A stretch of DNA of 39,069 nt. Source: Bacteroidia bacterium. Its GTDB lineage: Bacteria > Bacteroidota > Bacteroidia > SpSt-205. Made by a program: the position numbers and the translations under genes. The DNA lies in contig JANXAJ010000018.1 of the NCBI GenBank assembly GCA_025062295.1, positions 1-39,069 of the forward strand, read 5' to 3'. The notes under the pieces are model-generated. The model did no database searches, was not told the origin of the DNA, and saw nothing but the letters and a program-made list of their open reading frames with translations. This document shows positions 1 to 8,843 of the stretch, piece by piece (the stretch's first letter is position 1; every line of letters begins with the position of its first letter).

Positions 1-27
1 ACATGCCTCTCAGCCTCTGAAGGAGAC

Positions 28-474
28 TCATCGCAGCCATACTTCCCACCCTCTGGGTAGGTGAACCACCTCTACATACTCTTGGAGAGTCGTTGCTAAT
101 CGCACCCCTACATAGTCCGCTGCAATCGGAAATCGCCGATGACCACGATCCACAAGCACTAGCACTTCCACTTGTGGAGGAGACATAGTCTTCCAAAGCT
201 CTAATAGTCGCTTCAGGAGGGTAGCCCCTGTACATATCACATCATCCACGAGGAGGATACTCGCGGACCCAGGGGAGACTTCAGACATACGCTGAGGAAA
301 CGCCCCTTCTTTCTCCAAAATCCAGTGTAGATGTCGCGTCAAGGAAGTACCTCTTTCGCTTGCTGGTATGAGAACAGGAAGCATTTCCCCATAGTGCCGT
401 TCCAGTATCTCTAATGCCATTCGATATAAGCAATGCTCCACCTCAGCTGAACTCAGGATGCGTCGTCTTACCAT
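28..474 (-). CDS. pyrR: PyrR-like phosphoribosyltransferase (short form)
   Basis: The 148-residue protein carries the type I PRPP-binding motif VDDVICTGAT (residues 76-85), followed by VLVLVDRGHRRFPIAADYVG, which is the typical PyrR block. PyrR binds pyr mRNA in many bacteria to attenuate pyrimidine genes and can also act as a uracil phosphoribosyltransferase. The N-terminus (S-A-E-V-E...R-M-A-L-E-I-L-E-R) aligns with the usual PyrR start, so the ATG at 474 is credible. It is about 30 residues shorter than the usual 175-180: the segment between the RG motif (41-42) and the PRPP loop, which normally contains an LYRDDL-like stretch, is missing. Its start overlaps the stop of the upstream enoyl-CoA hydratase-family gene by 7 bp, implying co-transcription. 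No pyrimidine genes are visible nearby, so the regulatory role is uncertain; phosphoribosyltransferase family membership is firm. Confidence 0.8.
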   Translation of the reverse strand: MVRRRILSSAEVEHCLYRMALEILERHYGEMLPVLIPASERGTSLTRHLHWILEKEGAFPQRMSEVSPGSASILLVDDVICTGATLLKRLLELWKTMSPPQVEVLVLVDRGHRRFPIAADYVGVRLATTLQEYVEVVHLPRGWEVWLR

Positions 475-1259
475 TCTATCTTTTCCTTCCGAAGGAAGGC
501 TGTAATGCCTTTCCGAAAATCTTCTGTCGCTCGTGCATGAGCATTCATCTTTGCAGCAAATTCCAGCCCTAACTGCAAGGGCATATCCTGCATGTCGGCT
601 ATGAGCTTTCGTATGAATTCCAAAGAGGTGGGTGAGTTCTGTTTAGCAATTCGCACGGCTAAATCATGAACAAAGGCTTGTATTTCATCCTTAGAGATTA
701 CATAATTGAATATTCCTATTTCATGAGCCTTTTCTGCTGGAAAAGGCTCGGCAGTAAGAAGGAGTTGCCGAGCCCAGCCTTCACCTATCCGGCGCAAGAG
801 AAAGTAAGTAACCATGGCAGGGAGAAAGCCTATGCGTGCTTCGGGGTAGCCAATGGAAGCCTCGGGCGTAGCTACGACAATGTCGCATACAGTTACCAAA
901 CCCGCTCCACCCGCTAAGGCCGGTCCTTCCACTTGAGCAATAAGCGGTTTCCGATACTTGTACATCAGAAGGTAGAGCTCCATAAGGTGCATGGAGTCAG
1001 CAAGATTTTCTTGGAAGGTATAATTCTGAAGCTTTTGAAGATATTCAATGTCGGCTCCAGAACAAAAAACAGGTCCTTTGGCTCGTAGGACTACGGTTCG
1101 GACCTCTGTATCGTCTTGCCAATTTGTCAGGGCTTGCTTGAGTTGGCTCACTAATGCGTAGCTGAGGGCATTTCTCCGTTCGGGACGATTCAGGGTAAGA
1201 TAACCCACCCGGTCTTTCACTTCTGTCTCTACGAGCGAAAGGGTTTTACTATCCTCCAT
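468..1259 (-). CDS. enoyl-CoA hydratase/isomerase family protein (crotonase fold)
   Basis: This 263-residue cytoplasmic protein is a crotonase-superfamily acyl-CoA enzyme of normal length. The oxyanion-hole segment CSGAD is at residues 66-70, and the second conserved block ALAGGAGLVTVCD is at 114-126, followed by GYPEARIGFLPA with a candidate catalytic Glu140. The other catalytic glutamate of mitochondrial enoyl-CoA hydratase (Glu144, in GGxxE) is glycine here (Gly120). Bacteroidota proteins of this subtype are often annotated methylglutaconyl-CoA hydratase or generic enoyl-CoA hydratase. Because only one acid is kept, an isomerase, a hydratase with altered chemistry or another acyl-CoA reaction are all possible. 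A TAnnTTTG promoter box lies 4 bp upstream of the ATG in the 25-bp gap after the outer-membrane protein gene. The pyrR-like gene overlaps its 3' end. Confidence 0.85.
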   Translation of the reverse strand: MEDSKTLSLVETEVKDRVGYLTLNRPERRNALSYALVSQLKQALTNWQDDTEVRTVVLRAKGPVFCSGADIEYLQKLQNYTFQENLADSMHLMELYLLMYKYRKPLIAQVEGPALAGGAGLVTVCDIVVATPEASIGYPEARIGFLPAMVTYFLLRRIGEGWARQLLLTAEPFPAEKAHEIGIFNYVISKDEIQAFVHDLAVRIAKQNSPTSLEFIRKLIADMQDMPLQLGLEFAAKMNAHARATEDFRKGITAFLRKEKIEW

Positions 1260-1263
1260 AGGA

Positions 1264-1271
1264 CAAACATA
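1264..1271 (-). promoter_or_regulatory. -7 box TATGTTTG for the enoyl-CoA hydratase/pyrR unit
   Basis: Exact match to the Bacteroidota -7 consensus TAnnTTTG on the minus strand, ending 4 nt before the ATG (1259). A TTG lies 14 nt upstream, shorter than the usual 17-19 spacing. Predicted transcription starts at or within a few bases of the start codon. Confidence 0.6.
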
Positions 1272-1284
1272 AGGGATTCTCTGC

Positions 1285-4200
1285 TCAAAAGTTTGCCCGA
1301 GCTTGCATCCTAGCGGAATGAAAGGGAGGAGCCTCTCGGGTCAGCCGTCCCTCGTAGAGGAGAGACAGCTCAATGTAGCGGGTCAGGGGCAAACTTAGGG
1401 TAACGTTTGTCAGGAGATTAGCCCCCGGGGTCATACCTTCTAAAAGCTCAAACTGGATGAGGGGAGGTAAATTCTTCTCTGTCTTGTAGAGAGCAGGCTC
1501 CAGTCGAATGGAAAATAAGGCTCCTGCTTTCCAGCTCCATCGCTGCTCAAAGGGAAGGCGCAATCCCCACAATTCAAAGGAGAAGGGATTGTGGCCCCAT
1601 CGCTTTCTATAAGCGAGTCCTAAGCTTGTTCGCCAACGACCGCTCGGCTGGTAAATTCCCTGTGGGTGAATCTCTATGCCTTCATAAGTAAGGTTCATTT
1701 CAGGCTGGAGTGGGGCAACGCTTATCCGCTGTAAGTAGGTGAGAAGAAGTTCGCTTCCAGTAGTTCTACTGAAATTATAGCGGGAGCGAGAGGTGTATTG
1801 TCGCTGCTCTTGGCGTTGAAGTCCTGAAAGGGGAACCGCTTGGGATAACTGGTACTGGAGAGAAAAAGTCTGATCCCCTTGGACTGCGTTTCGGAAGAGG
1901 AAAAGGTCCTGTCGGTGAAGGAGCGTCCACTGCATCCACGAGGTGTCAGGGGAGGGGAGAGCTGGTAGGTAGCGCCACCACCGACTATCGGGTGCATTTT
2001 GTCGTTGCTCTAACCGGGTGTTGAACTGATAGCTGATCCATTTGAAACGCTTTTCAGGCTGCCATCGTCCCGACAAGGCTGCCGTTATACCTACTACGGG
2101 GATGAATCGTCCCGTTGCTCGCTGAAGTCGGATATAATTTGCAATCAAAGGATTGATAGCAGGGATAAACTCTTGAAGCTGCTGAAGTCCATCCCCATTC
2201 AGGTCGCGCCACTCATGGGTCCCTTGGCCAGGATTCACCGCTACAAAGAGAACCTGGCGTTGGGGCATCTGCTCTGCAGAGAGTTGGTAGAAAAGCTCTA
2301 CTTCCCATGGCTGTAGCTTGAGTCGGAAGGTATTTTGACTGAGGAAGGTCCGAGTGGGCTGAAGCCGAAAGAGAGTATCTCCTGGCTGAAAAATCCGATA
2401 AGAGCTAACGGTGGAGAAGCTTAAGGAGCCTCCCTGATACCGAGCTTCCATCTGGGGCATGTAGGAATAAAATCGCAAACGCTGCCCTGGTATAGTTTCA
2501 CCCGTTAGGGCTTGCCATTCCCTACGGTATTGAAGAGCTATTCGTCCCATCCATCTTTTGCTTTGATAGCGAACAAAAGGAGTGTATTCATAAAATCGGA
2601 AGTTCGCACTATCAGCTGAGGGGCTTCGGCGCCATTCTGTCCAGAGGGCAGTGCCTACCTGCCAGGCTTTGAGGGTATAGAACACCCTTCCCGTTTGGCG
2701 AAACCAGCGGTCTGTTCCTTTTGCTTGAGAGGAAGGGATGTATTCAATTAGGTAGGAGCCGCCCAAGCCTCGGAGGGTATCTAACCCTTCCCATAGGAGA
2801 GCAGATCGCCAAGTTTGAAGCGAATCGCCCCACTTGCGCCATCCCGCATGGGGCGTGAGACGATAGCGAGATCGGTAACTGAGAGGAAATCGGGTCTCTA
2901 TTAGCCGTTCTTTCTCTCTTCGCCCCAAGTCGTTATAGTTCCACTGCCGTCCATACTCTCGCTCATACACTCTATCAGCGTTTTGATAGTGAGCTCCTAC
3001 ATACTGGAAGCTCACCTCTGGATGCATCTGCCAATGGCTGGTCTCGGGAAGGACTTGCCATCTCAGCGTCTGACGCAACGCTATATCTTCTTCGTCTCGT
3101 TGACTGAAGCGATTCTCGCTGGCACGGCTTGCATTTATCTCGCTCTCCCAACTCAGCCGAAGAGCCGTTTTCCACTTCTGCCGAAGAGAGAGTACCTCCA
3201 CCGAAGTAGGAAGAGGAATCACTCGTCCTATCCTGTAGTCGCCGCGTCCTGGCCCGACCCATCGAAAGACATTCCCATTGAGTGAAGAAGATTCTCGGAT
3301 ATAGTCTCCCTGACCTGCCCCTACAAATACAAAGCTGAGCTGATATATAGCAGAGTCAGGGTTTTGGCTAAGGACGAAGTAAGAGAGGCGCTCTCCTGCT
3401 ATGATTGTATCTTTTGCAGCATACCGAATAGCCCCGCTCTCATAGGGGAGCGTATCAATCCCCGAAAGGAGTCCTTGACGCGTACCAGAGGGAAGCTCAG
3501 CTAATTTTCTCTCCTCCTCAGGAGAAAGAGAAAAATCTAACGGCCGCCTTGGATTGTCTGCTTGACGAAAGTAGGAGGCTTGCAGAGCAAACCCTTTATC
3601 AGGTCTGGTCCAGCTCTCACTCAGGTAGATAAAGCTCCGAGCATAACTTCGGTCTGCATACTCAAAATCCACAACTATGCGGGTAGCAGCGGTGATAGGC
3701 ACACTGGGCATGAAGATGATCTCTCCCACAGTGTAGTCAATCACATAGTCTTTATCTTGTCCACGCTGCATGAGGACTCCATTCACATAGACTTTTTCTG
3801 AGCCTGCGAGGATCGGAATAAATCGTTCGCCATTTTTGCCCGTGAGGGGGTAAGGGCCTTGACGCCCTTCTTGTCCCATGAAGGAATTTGTATGAAATTG
3901 TCCTTTTGCCTCTGCAAAAGCTAAGCGAGCCTGATGGCGAGTAGTATGGACCTTGAACTGAAGTCCGAGGACATTTCGGTAGAAATTGGCAAAGTGTGTT
4001 TGCGTTTCTTTGAGCTCTAAATCCCCTAAAAGGCATTCTGCTTTTCGCCATCGCAAGCCGATATTCACTCGGTCAAAGTCCGCAATGCTTTGGGTTGCAG
4101 CAGTCTGAAAGGGAAGGTTTTCATCGGTGAGAGCTGCAATCAAGAAGAGGTCGGGCGCAACTTGTCCCTCTAAGTTTAGTCGGAAGGCGCTATTGAGGGT

Positions 4201-4635
4201 GGCATTTTGGCCTGTGCCCACAGTGAGGGAACGGATAAGACTGCCATTTCTACTGATGCGGGGGGTAAAGGTATCTACCGATGCTTCTCGGGAGAAGGGA
4301 GGTGGGCGAGCTGTCTGCATCAGGCTGTCCCAGCGCTCTAATGCGCGCCATGGCAGAGGAGCAAATACAGGCGAAAGAACCGGTAAGGAAACTATTCTTA
4401 ACCGGACCCGAACACTCTCCCCACTGGGTACCCATCGCAAAACATGAGCAATCGTGTCATATCTCCACGCCGTCGGAGGTTCTATCTGCACACTCCCTGG
4501 CAGAAGCCATCCTTCAGGCAATTGCCACTCCGAAGTGCCAGGGGAGAAAATGGTATCTACTTCAATCTCTTGGGCATACATCAGGAGTCCTGTCCATGCT
4601 ACTGCTCCCCTACACAGCCATGCCGCCTTCCCCAT
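1285..4635 (-). CDS. large outer-membrane beta-barrel family protein, function unknown
   Basis: This 1116-residue protein has a signal peptide (residues 1 to about 21, ending LLMYA before QE). The body alternates aromatic and polar residues with many Arg/Gln/Trp/Tyr, as in outer-membrane barrel strands, and ends SARMQARANF with a terminal Phe. Around residues 130-345 it carries the block RSLTVGTGQNATLNSAF, then GRQGPYPL, then AGSEKVYVNGVLMQRG and YVIDYTVGEIIF. This arrangement recurs in a widespread but uncharacterised Bacteroidota surface family that shares some wording with SprA. A DLNGDG...EF stretch resembles a calcium-binding loop. It is divergently transcribed from a T9SS cargo gene. 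I infer an outer-membrane location; the role (transport, secretion partner or adhesion) cannot be told from sequence. Confidence 0.75.
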   Translation of the reverse strand: MGKAAWLCRGAVAWTGLLMYAQEIEVDTIFSPGTSEWQLPEGWLLPGSVQIEPPTAWRYDTIAHVLRWVPSGESVRVRLRIVSLPVLSPVFAPLPWRALERWDSLMQTARPPPFSREASVDTFTPRISRNGSLIRSLTVGTGQNATLNSAFRLNLEGQVAPDLFLIAALTDENLPFQTAATQSIADFDRVNIGLRWRKAECLLGDLELKETQTHFANFYRNVLGLQFKVHTTRHQARLAFAEAKGQFHTNSFMGQEGRQGPYPLTGKNGERFIPILAGSEKVYVNGVLMQRGQDKDYVIDYTVGEIIFMPSVPITAATRIVVDFEYADRSYARSFIYLSESWTRPDKGFALQASYFRQADNPRRPLDFSLSPEEERKLAELPSGTRQGLLSGIDTLPYESGAIRYAAKDTIIAGERLSYFVLSQNPDSAIYQLSFVFVGAGQGDYIRESSSLNGNVFRWVGPGRGDYRIGRVIPLPTSVEVLSLRQKWKTALRLSWESEINASRASENRFSQRDEEDIALRQTLRWQVLPETSHWQMHPEVSFQYVGAHYQNADRVYEREYGRQWNYNDLGRREKERLIETRFPLSYRSRYRLTPHAGWRKWGDSLQTWRSALLWEGLDTLRGLGGSYLIEYIPSSQAKGTDRWFRQTGRVFYTLKAWQVGTALWTEWRRSPSADSANFRFYEYTPFVRYQSKRWMGRIALQYRREWQALTGETIPGQRLRFYSYMPQMEARYQGGSLSFSTVSSYRIFQPGDTLFRLQPTRTFLSQNTFRLKLQPWEVELFYQLSAEQMPQRQVLFVAVNPGQGTHEWRDLNGDGLQQLQEFIPAINPLIANYIRLQRATGRFIPVVGITAALSGRWQPEKRFKWISYQFNTRLEQRQNAPDSRWWRYLPALPSPDTSWMQWTLLHRQDLFLFRNAVQGDQTFSLQYQLSQAVPLSGLQRQEQRQYTSRSRYNFSRTTGSELLLTYLQRISVAPLQPEMNLTYEGIEIHPQGIYQPSGRWRTSLGLAYRKRWGHNPFSFELWGLRLPFEQRWSWKAGALFSIRLEPALYKTEKNLPPLIQFELLEGMTPGANLLTNVTLSLPLTRYIELSLLYEGRLTREAPPFHSARMQARANF

Positions 4636-4643
4636 GTAGGTAT

Positions 4644-4651
4644 CAAATATC
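4644..4651 (-). promoter_or_regulatory. -7-like box GATATTTG for the barrel protein gene
   Basis: One mismatch (first T to G) from TAnnTTTG on the minus strand, ending 8 nt before the ATG at 4635. No convincing TTG -33 element is seen 17-19 nt upstream. Confidence 0.35.
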
Positions 4652-4858
4652 TATTTTTCTCAGAAGGGCTGCTCTTTGCTTGTTTTCCCTCTTGATATCA
4701 ACATTTTTGAGAAAGGAGGAAAAGCTCCCCCTGCACTTCCATCATGCAAATTTGGAAAATTGAAAATCTTTGTTTTTCTTAATGGTATGAAACGGCACCA
4801 AAGCCTATCCCTCCTCTCGCTGGGCTTGGTGCAACGCTTTCTGGCTGTGGAGCGTATT

Positions 4859-7084
4859 ATGCTTTTGATGCGTCCGCAAGTCTCATCAATCCTTTTCCTA
4901 CTGAGCCTCATGCTGCATGCAGAGGGTACGCGAGAGCTGATGAACGGTAACTGTGCAAATCACGGCTACATCCAAATCTGGGATAATGCTGATCCCTTGC
5001 GAAACTTTGCTACTTACAATTGTCCAGAGCACGCTCGTCTTTATATTCGTGTCGCTGGTGGTGAAAGAATCTATATGGGCTTTCATGTCAATGATGGGAA
5101 TGATGGCTCACCGACGATTGCTAACGATGTATGGATGCGCTTGAGGGCTCCAAATGGAAATGTAGTCATGGGACCTCTTCAGATCACAAGTGCCATGGGA
5201 GCCGGTTGGATTACAACTTGCAATCAAGCTCTAATTGGGCCAAGCGCTCTCTTTCCTGGTGGGTACAATGCCCTTGTCTATAATGTGCCTGCAGGTGCTG
5301 GTGGGGATTACTACATAGAGTTTGCCTTGAATAATGATCCCAATCTTCGTCAGAAACGTGTCTTTCGGTGGTTTGACATCACAGTAGCGCGCTGGAATGG
5401 CACGGCATGGGTAGAGCGGCGGGGTCGTCTCTGGAGCCGGAAGTGGGACCTCACTACCCGAGGTGCTAATAATGCATTTGTAGGAACCCTTTATACTTAC
5501 TCTTTAGACTCTGTAGTCACCAGCTTTGCTTTCAATGGAATGCGCCCTTATGGTTTTGAGGTGAGCTGCAATTCATTTGGGGCTTCTAATGTTGGCACGC
5601 TTCAGCAGCGGCGCCGTTCCGACTACCGCCAATCCATCATTAATCAGGGGGGGATTCCCGCAGCTCCCGAATATCCAGTCTTTCTGAATGACCCTGATCA
5701 AGAGTTCTTTCCCACTGGAAGGGTGGGCAGTGTGGATTCATTTTCAGTTATTCCCTGCACCCAGAATAGCTATTGTATTTATGTCTCTCTCACAAAAGGG
5801 GGGCAGGTCTCTGTCACTTTGAATTTCCCTCCGCCCTACGCTCCGCGTATCTTTGTACAGAATCTCAATGCTGGTCCAAACTGTATTCCCTGGGACGGAA
5901 GGGATGGGAATGGTACTCTCATCCCTAATAACACACTTGTGAATGCGCAGTTAGACTTCTTTACAGGACTGACGCACCTTCCCCTCGTAGATGTGGAATA
6001 TCACACAAATGGGTTTCGCGTCTTTTTGGTGCGGCCCACTACTCGTCCGAATAACACCCCACTGCCTGATCCTCGTGTGTATTGGGATGATGCCCTTTTG
6101 AATGATCCGGCTAACTCCCTTGATGGCGTGCAAAACCTCTCAGGATGTCAACCGACTCCCACCCAAGGCTGCCATCGGTGGCAAAATCGCGGTACAAATA
6201 ACATGAATCCCGAAGTAATCAATACCTGGTGGTACACCAACACTGAACAGCATACCTTCGTGCTCAATGTGGATGATACGAAGTGGCGAGTGTTTGCTCA
6301 GATCCTGAGCTGTACAGGACAAAACGGCGTACAGGTCCAGCTCAGATTTTGGCATGAGATTCCCTTCAGTTCTGTCTCTTGGTCCATTAGTACGAATCCC
6401 CCTGGGCTTCTGGGTCAGGCTTCGGATACGGTCATAGACACGAGTGATCCCGAATGGACAGTTGTGCTCCTCACTTTTCCTGTCGTGAATAATGGGAATG
6501 CAGTTACTATCACTTTCCAAGTGAGTGCAGTCTCCTCTAAATACCCTTATTGTCAAGATCAACATACGCTTGTCTGTGCAGTGCTTCCGATTCTCTGGGC
6601 TACTCCATTGCGTGGTGAAAGGTTTCCTGACTATAATCTTCTTCATTGGGCAACTGCCATAGAAGCTGGGATTACTGGCTTTTGGGTAGAGCGCAGCGGA
6701 GATGGGCAAATGTTTATACCGATTGGCTTTGTGTCTGCAAAGGGAAATGGCTCGACCTACACCTTTCGGGATGAAGGAGCCTCTTTAGCGCCTCGCTGGT
6801 TTTACCGCTTGCGAGTAGAGGAGGCGGGGGGCACGCTTGTATATTCTGATGTTATAGAACTTGCTTCTTTCCATCATCGCCCCCACCTTACCTATGACCT
6901 CTCCAATCGCAGTATAACTCTATGGGCGACGGATGGACGCTTGGCTCAGGTAGAAGTTTTCTCCCTCTCCGGTCAGCTCGTGTGGCGAGCAGCGCTGGCA
7001 TCGGGTACTCATATCCTTCCTCTTCCCCCAGGGGTGTATATCCTTCGGATGGAGGATCAGGCACTTCGCATCTGGATGCCCTGA
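4859..7084 (+). CDS. secreted protein with T9SS type A C-terminal sorting domain
   Basis: From the chosen start the protein is 741 residues. The frame is open from 4676. I chose the ATG at 4859 because it gives a compact signal peptide (hydrophobic SSILFLLSLMLHA, then EG) and a GGAG 6 nt upstream; the ATGs at 4787 and 4868 are alternatives. The central region has many Asn, Pro and aromatic residues and a CIPWDGRDGNG stretch typical of Bacteroidota extracellular modules. Near the C-terminus an FN3-like module (LHWATAIEAGITGFWVERS) precedes the last about 65 residues, which have the T9SS type A pattern: VEVFSLSGQLV, then PPGVYILRM. It should be exported by Sec, then taken over the outer membrane by T9SS. 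No catalytic motif is seen; adhesion or matrix binding is a guess. Confidence 0.8.
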   Translation: MLLMRPQVSSILFLLSLMLHAEGTRELMNGNCANHGYIQIWDNADPLRNFATYNCPEHARLYIRVAGGERIYMGFHVNDGNDGSPTIANDVWMRLRAPNGNVVMGPLQITSAMGAGWITTCNQALIGPSALFPGGYNALVYNVPAGAGGDYYIEFALNNDPNLRQKRVFRWFDITVARWNGTAWVERRGRLWSRKWDLTTRGANNAFVGTLYTYSLDSVVTSFAFNGMRPYGFEVSCNSFGASNVGTLQQRRRSDYRQSIINQGGIPAAPEYPVFLNDPDQEFFPTGRVGSVDSFSVIPCTQNSYCIYVSLTKGGQVSVTLNFPPPYAPRIFVQNLNAGPNCIPWDGRDGNGTLIPNNTLVNAQLDFFTGLTHLPLVDVEYHTNGFRVFLVRPTTRPNNTPLPDPRVYWDDALLNDPANSLDGVQNLSGCQPTPTQGCHRWQNRGTNNMNPEVINTWWYTNTEQHTFVLNVDDTKWRVFAQILSCTGQNGVQVQLRFWHEIPFSSVSWSISTNPPGLLGQASDTVIDTSDPEWTVVLLTFPVVNNGNAVTITFQVSAVSSKYPYCQDQHTLVCAVLPILWATPLRGERFPDYNLLHWATAIEAGITGFWVERSGDGQMFIPIGFVSAKGNGSTYTFRDEGASLAPRWFYRLRVEEAGGTLVYSDVIELASFHHRPHLTYDLSNRSITLWATDGRLAQVEVFSLSGQLVWRAALASGTHILPLPPGVYILRMEDQALRIWMP

Positions 7085-7329
7085 GCTCCTCGAGAGGCGC
7101 GGTATATGCTTTTCTTCTCTACTCCTACTGAAGGAAAAGCTACCAGCGAGCATTCTATTCCCTGAATCAAGCCATGGAGCGGTCTGTAGGTTACTCTCAA
7201 GCCTAATCCTGAGGGAGGATTTTACAAAGCTATGGCTAAGTCGGTGTGGAGAGTAAATTTTTTCTGCTCAGGCAGAAGGCTTTCCTCAGGCGCTTAAGTT
7301 AGGCGGCTCAACCTCGGCTTGCTACTGTC

Positions 7330-8367
7330 TCAGGGCAACTGAAAATTTATTTCTACTTCCGCTTGAACCGAGCTTTGAGGGGGTATTTCAACCTGACGCC
7401 CTACAAGACTGAACCAGTCTCCCCTACTTGGCATGCCATCTCCATCTGCATCGTAGAGGGCATAGAGATAGTATCGCGATGGATGGATATGTTGGAAGGT
7501 GAAGCTATTCTTACCTGAAGGAAGCCGAACATATCTAGTGATATAACGGAGATTCTCTGGCTTGTATTGATTACCCTCTAAAATGGGGCGAGTCATGGTG
7601 AAAAGAATGACGAACTTTGTAGGGTCTGGGTTGTATTGGGAGCTATGTCTGTACCTTGCTTCTAAGGTTGAGAGGTAAGGTTGGTCATTACTGGGGTAGG
7701 GGTCTCCCTCAATGGGTGTATAGAAGATGGCTTCTTGACGCCCTAAAAAGGCCCCTGTTAAGTCTCGGCTGGGTGTCTTTTGAGGGAAATTGAGGACTCT
7801 GGCGGCCTCTAAGGCTGCACTTGTATCTAGCCTTCTGGCATTCCAGCGCATGTGCAGAACAGGGGTTGATACGGTTCGCAATTTATTGGTGTAGGCAGAT
7901 AAAATGAGGCTATCCGGCCGAAGTATTCTTATCTCTGCGTAGGCGCGTTGTCCTTTGGATATAGGCTCTGAAAATCTGTAATACCCTCTGGATGATGAGT
8001 CTAAAAACAAGTAAGTCAAACGCTCTCTTCCTGCGAAGAAGCCTCCATTCCGCATGCAGAGGGTTAATTGACCCTCATACTTTGCGATGAAAAAACTCAG
8101 GTGAATGTTGTTTGCAGAATCCAGCTCGTTACGAGCGCTGATCTGACTATGGCTGATAGGACGGAAATCCACTTTCCATGTGGAAAAATTCCCCACACTT
8201 GTGGTAGAGGTTACAGGACCCTCCCAAATCCCCATCAGAGCCTCAAGCAACTCAAATCCCGGTAGCTCTTGTGGTGAGGTGGAAGGTGCTTCACTTGGCT
8301 TCTGACGATGGCAACTAAGGGTGAGGAGGGTGAGAAAAAAAGTAAATGTGATGGTACATTTTTTCAT
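7330..8367 (-). CDS. putative lipoprotein, function unknown
   Basis: The reading frame is open much further upstream, but the ATG at 8367 gives a classic lipoprotein signal: MKKCTITFTFFLTLLTLSC with the lipobox Cys at residue 19. An exact TAnnTTTG box lies 12 nt before it. The mature part (about 327 residues) starts with a Pro/Ser-rich linker. An N-terminal section (LMGIWEGPVTSTTSVGNF) resembles lipocalin-like 'weight of substance' folds, and the C-terminal part holds YLYALYDADGDGMPSRGDW, a loop like those in Bacteroidota Ig-like accessory domains. I recognise no enzyme motif. It converges with the T9SS cargo gene and is divergent from the V4R operon. Probably periplasmic-facing or surface lipid-anchored. 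Confidence 0.7.
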   Translation of the reverse strand: MKKCTITFTFFLTLLTLSCHRQKPSEAPSTSPQELPGFELLEALMGIWEGPVTSTTSVGNFSTWKVDFRPISHSQISARNELDSANNIHLSFFIAKYEGQLTLCMRNGGFFAGRERLTYLFLDSSSRGYYRFSEPISKGQRAYAEIRILRPDSLILSAYTNKLRTVSTPVLHMRWNARRLDTSAALEAARVLNFPQKTPSRDLTGAFLGRQEAIFYTPIEGDPYPSNDQPYLSTLEARYRHSSQYNPDPTKFVILFTMTRPILEGNQYKPENLRYITRYVRLPSGKNSFTFQHIHPSRYYLYALYDADGDGMPSRGDWFSLVGRQVEIPPQSSVQAEVEINFQLP

Positions 8368-8379
8368 AGTAGTCGAGCC

Positions 8380-8387
8380 CAAAGTTA
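8380..8387 (-). promoter_or_regulatory. -7 box TAACTTTG for the lipoprotein gene
   Basis: Exact TAnnTTTG on the minus strand, ending 12 nt before the ATG at 8367. This supports the internal start over the longer frame. The nearest upstream TTG is at only 13 nt spacing. Confidence 0.55.
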
Positions 8388-8444
8388 TGCTGATTATACC
8401 CAAGTTTGCACTCTGTAGAGATTGTAGGGGTATCATGGGATGCT

Positions 8445-8472
8445 TTGATTTGGAAGCCGAGTAGTACCTTTG
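8445..8472 (+). promoter_or_regulatory. complete Bacteroidota promoter for the V4R operon
   Basis: A TTG at 8445-8447, 17 nt spacer, then an exact -7 box TACCTTTG at 8465-8472. The box ends 5 nt before the ATG at 8478, so the predicted transcript begins at or within a few bases of the start codon. Confidence 0.7.
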
Positions 8473-8477
8473 CCTCC

Positions 8478-8843
8478 ATGGCCGCATGGAGAAATTGGCT
8501 TCGAACTCTTTTGAAAGGAGGTGGAGAAAAGCTTGATTCTTCCCATTCCTTTTCTTCTCCTTCTTCTCCGTCATCTTCCTCCATTCCTTCCCTCTCTTCC
8601 ACGAGCTATGTTCCTTTACTCCCCCTCAGGGAATGGGTTATCCAACATACCTCTCCTTTTGCATGGGATAGAGCTATCATTCGCCTTCTCTCTGTCCAAC
8701 GAGACCCTAAGCTCTCTCTTTTTGAGCTACTCAAGCCTTCTGCCTCCACACAGATTTCTGAGGACCTCTACGATTCATTGAGCCGTATCATCCGAGAGAT
8801 GTATGGCTTTCAAGTTCCTCAAAACCTGAAAAAATATGATTAG
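8478..8843 (+). CDS. small unknown protein, first gene of V4R operon
   Basis: This 121-residue protein is not recognised. I start it at 8478 rather than the first ATG of the frame (8406) because a full promoter ends 5 nt before 8478. It has an amphipathic basic N-terminus (AAWRNWLRTLLKGG), a serine/proline-rich low-complexity linker (about residues 25-45), and a helical C-terminal part (REWVIQH, then DAL-type helices) ending QNLKKYD. There is no signal peptide or transmembrane segment. Its stop overlaps the next gene by 8 bp, so translation is probably coupled. The N-terminal helix plus flexible linker suggests a tethering or adaptor protein for the neighbouring V4R-like protein, but this is inference only. 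Confidence 0.55.
   Translation: MAAWRNWLRTLLKGGGEKLDSSHSFSSPSSPSSSSIPSLSSTSYVPLLPLREWVIQHTSPFAWDRAIIRLLSVQRDPKLSLFELLKPSASTQISEDLYDSLSRIIREMYGFQVPQNLKKYD

Noticed and set aside
4676-4858. Longer N-terminus of the type A cargo protein
   Set aside because: The extra residues are not signal-peptide-like and would put two hydrophobic segments before the mature protein; the start at 4859 is more economical, though 4787 cannot be excluded.
7262-7277. Small hairpin TTCTGC/GCAGAA with 4-nt loop between the convergent cargo and lipoprotein genes
   Set aside because: No T run follows it on either strand, so it does not qualify as an intrinsic terminator; 6 bp is also short enough for chance.
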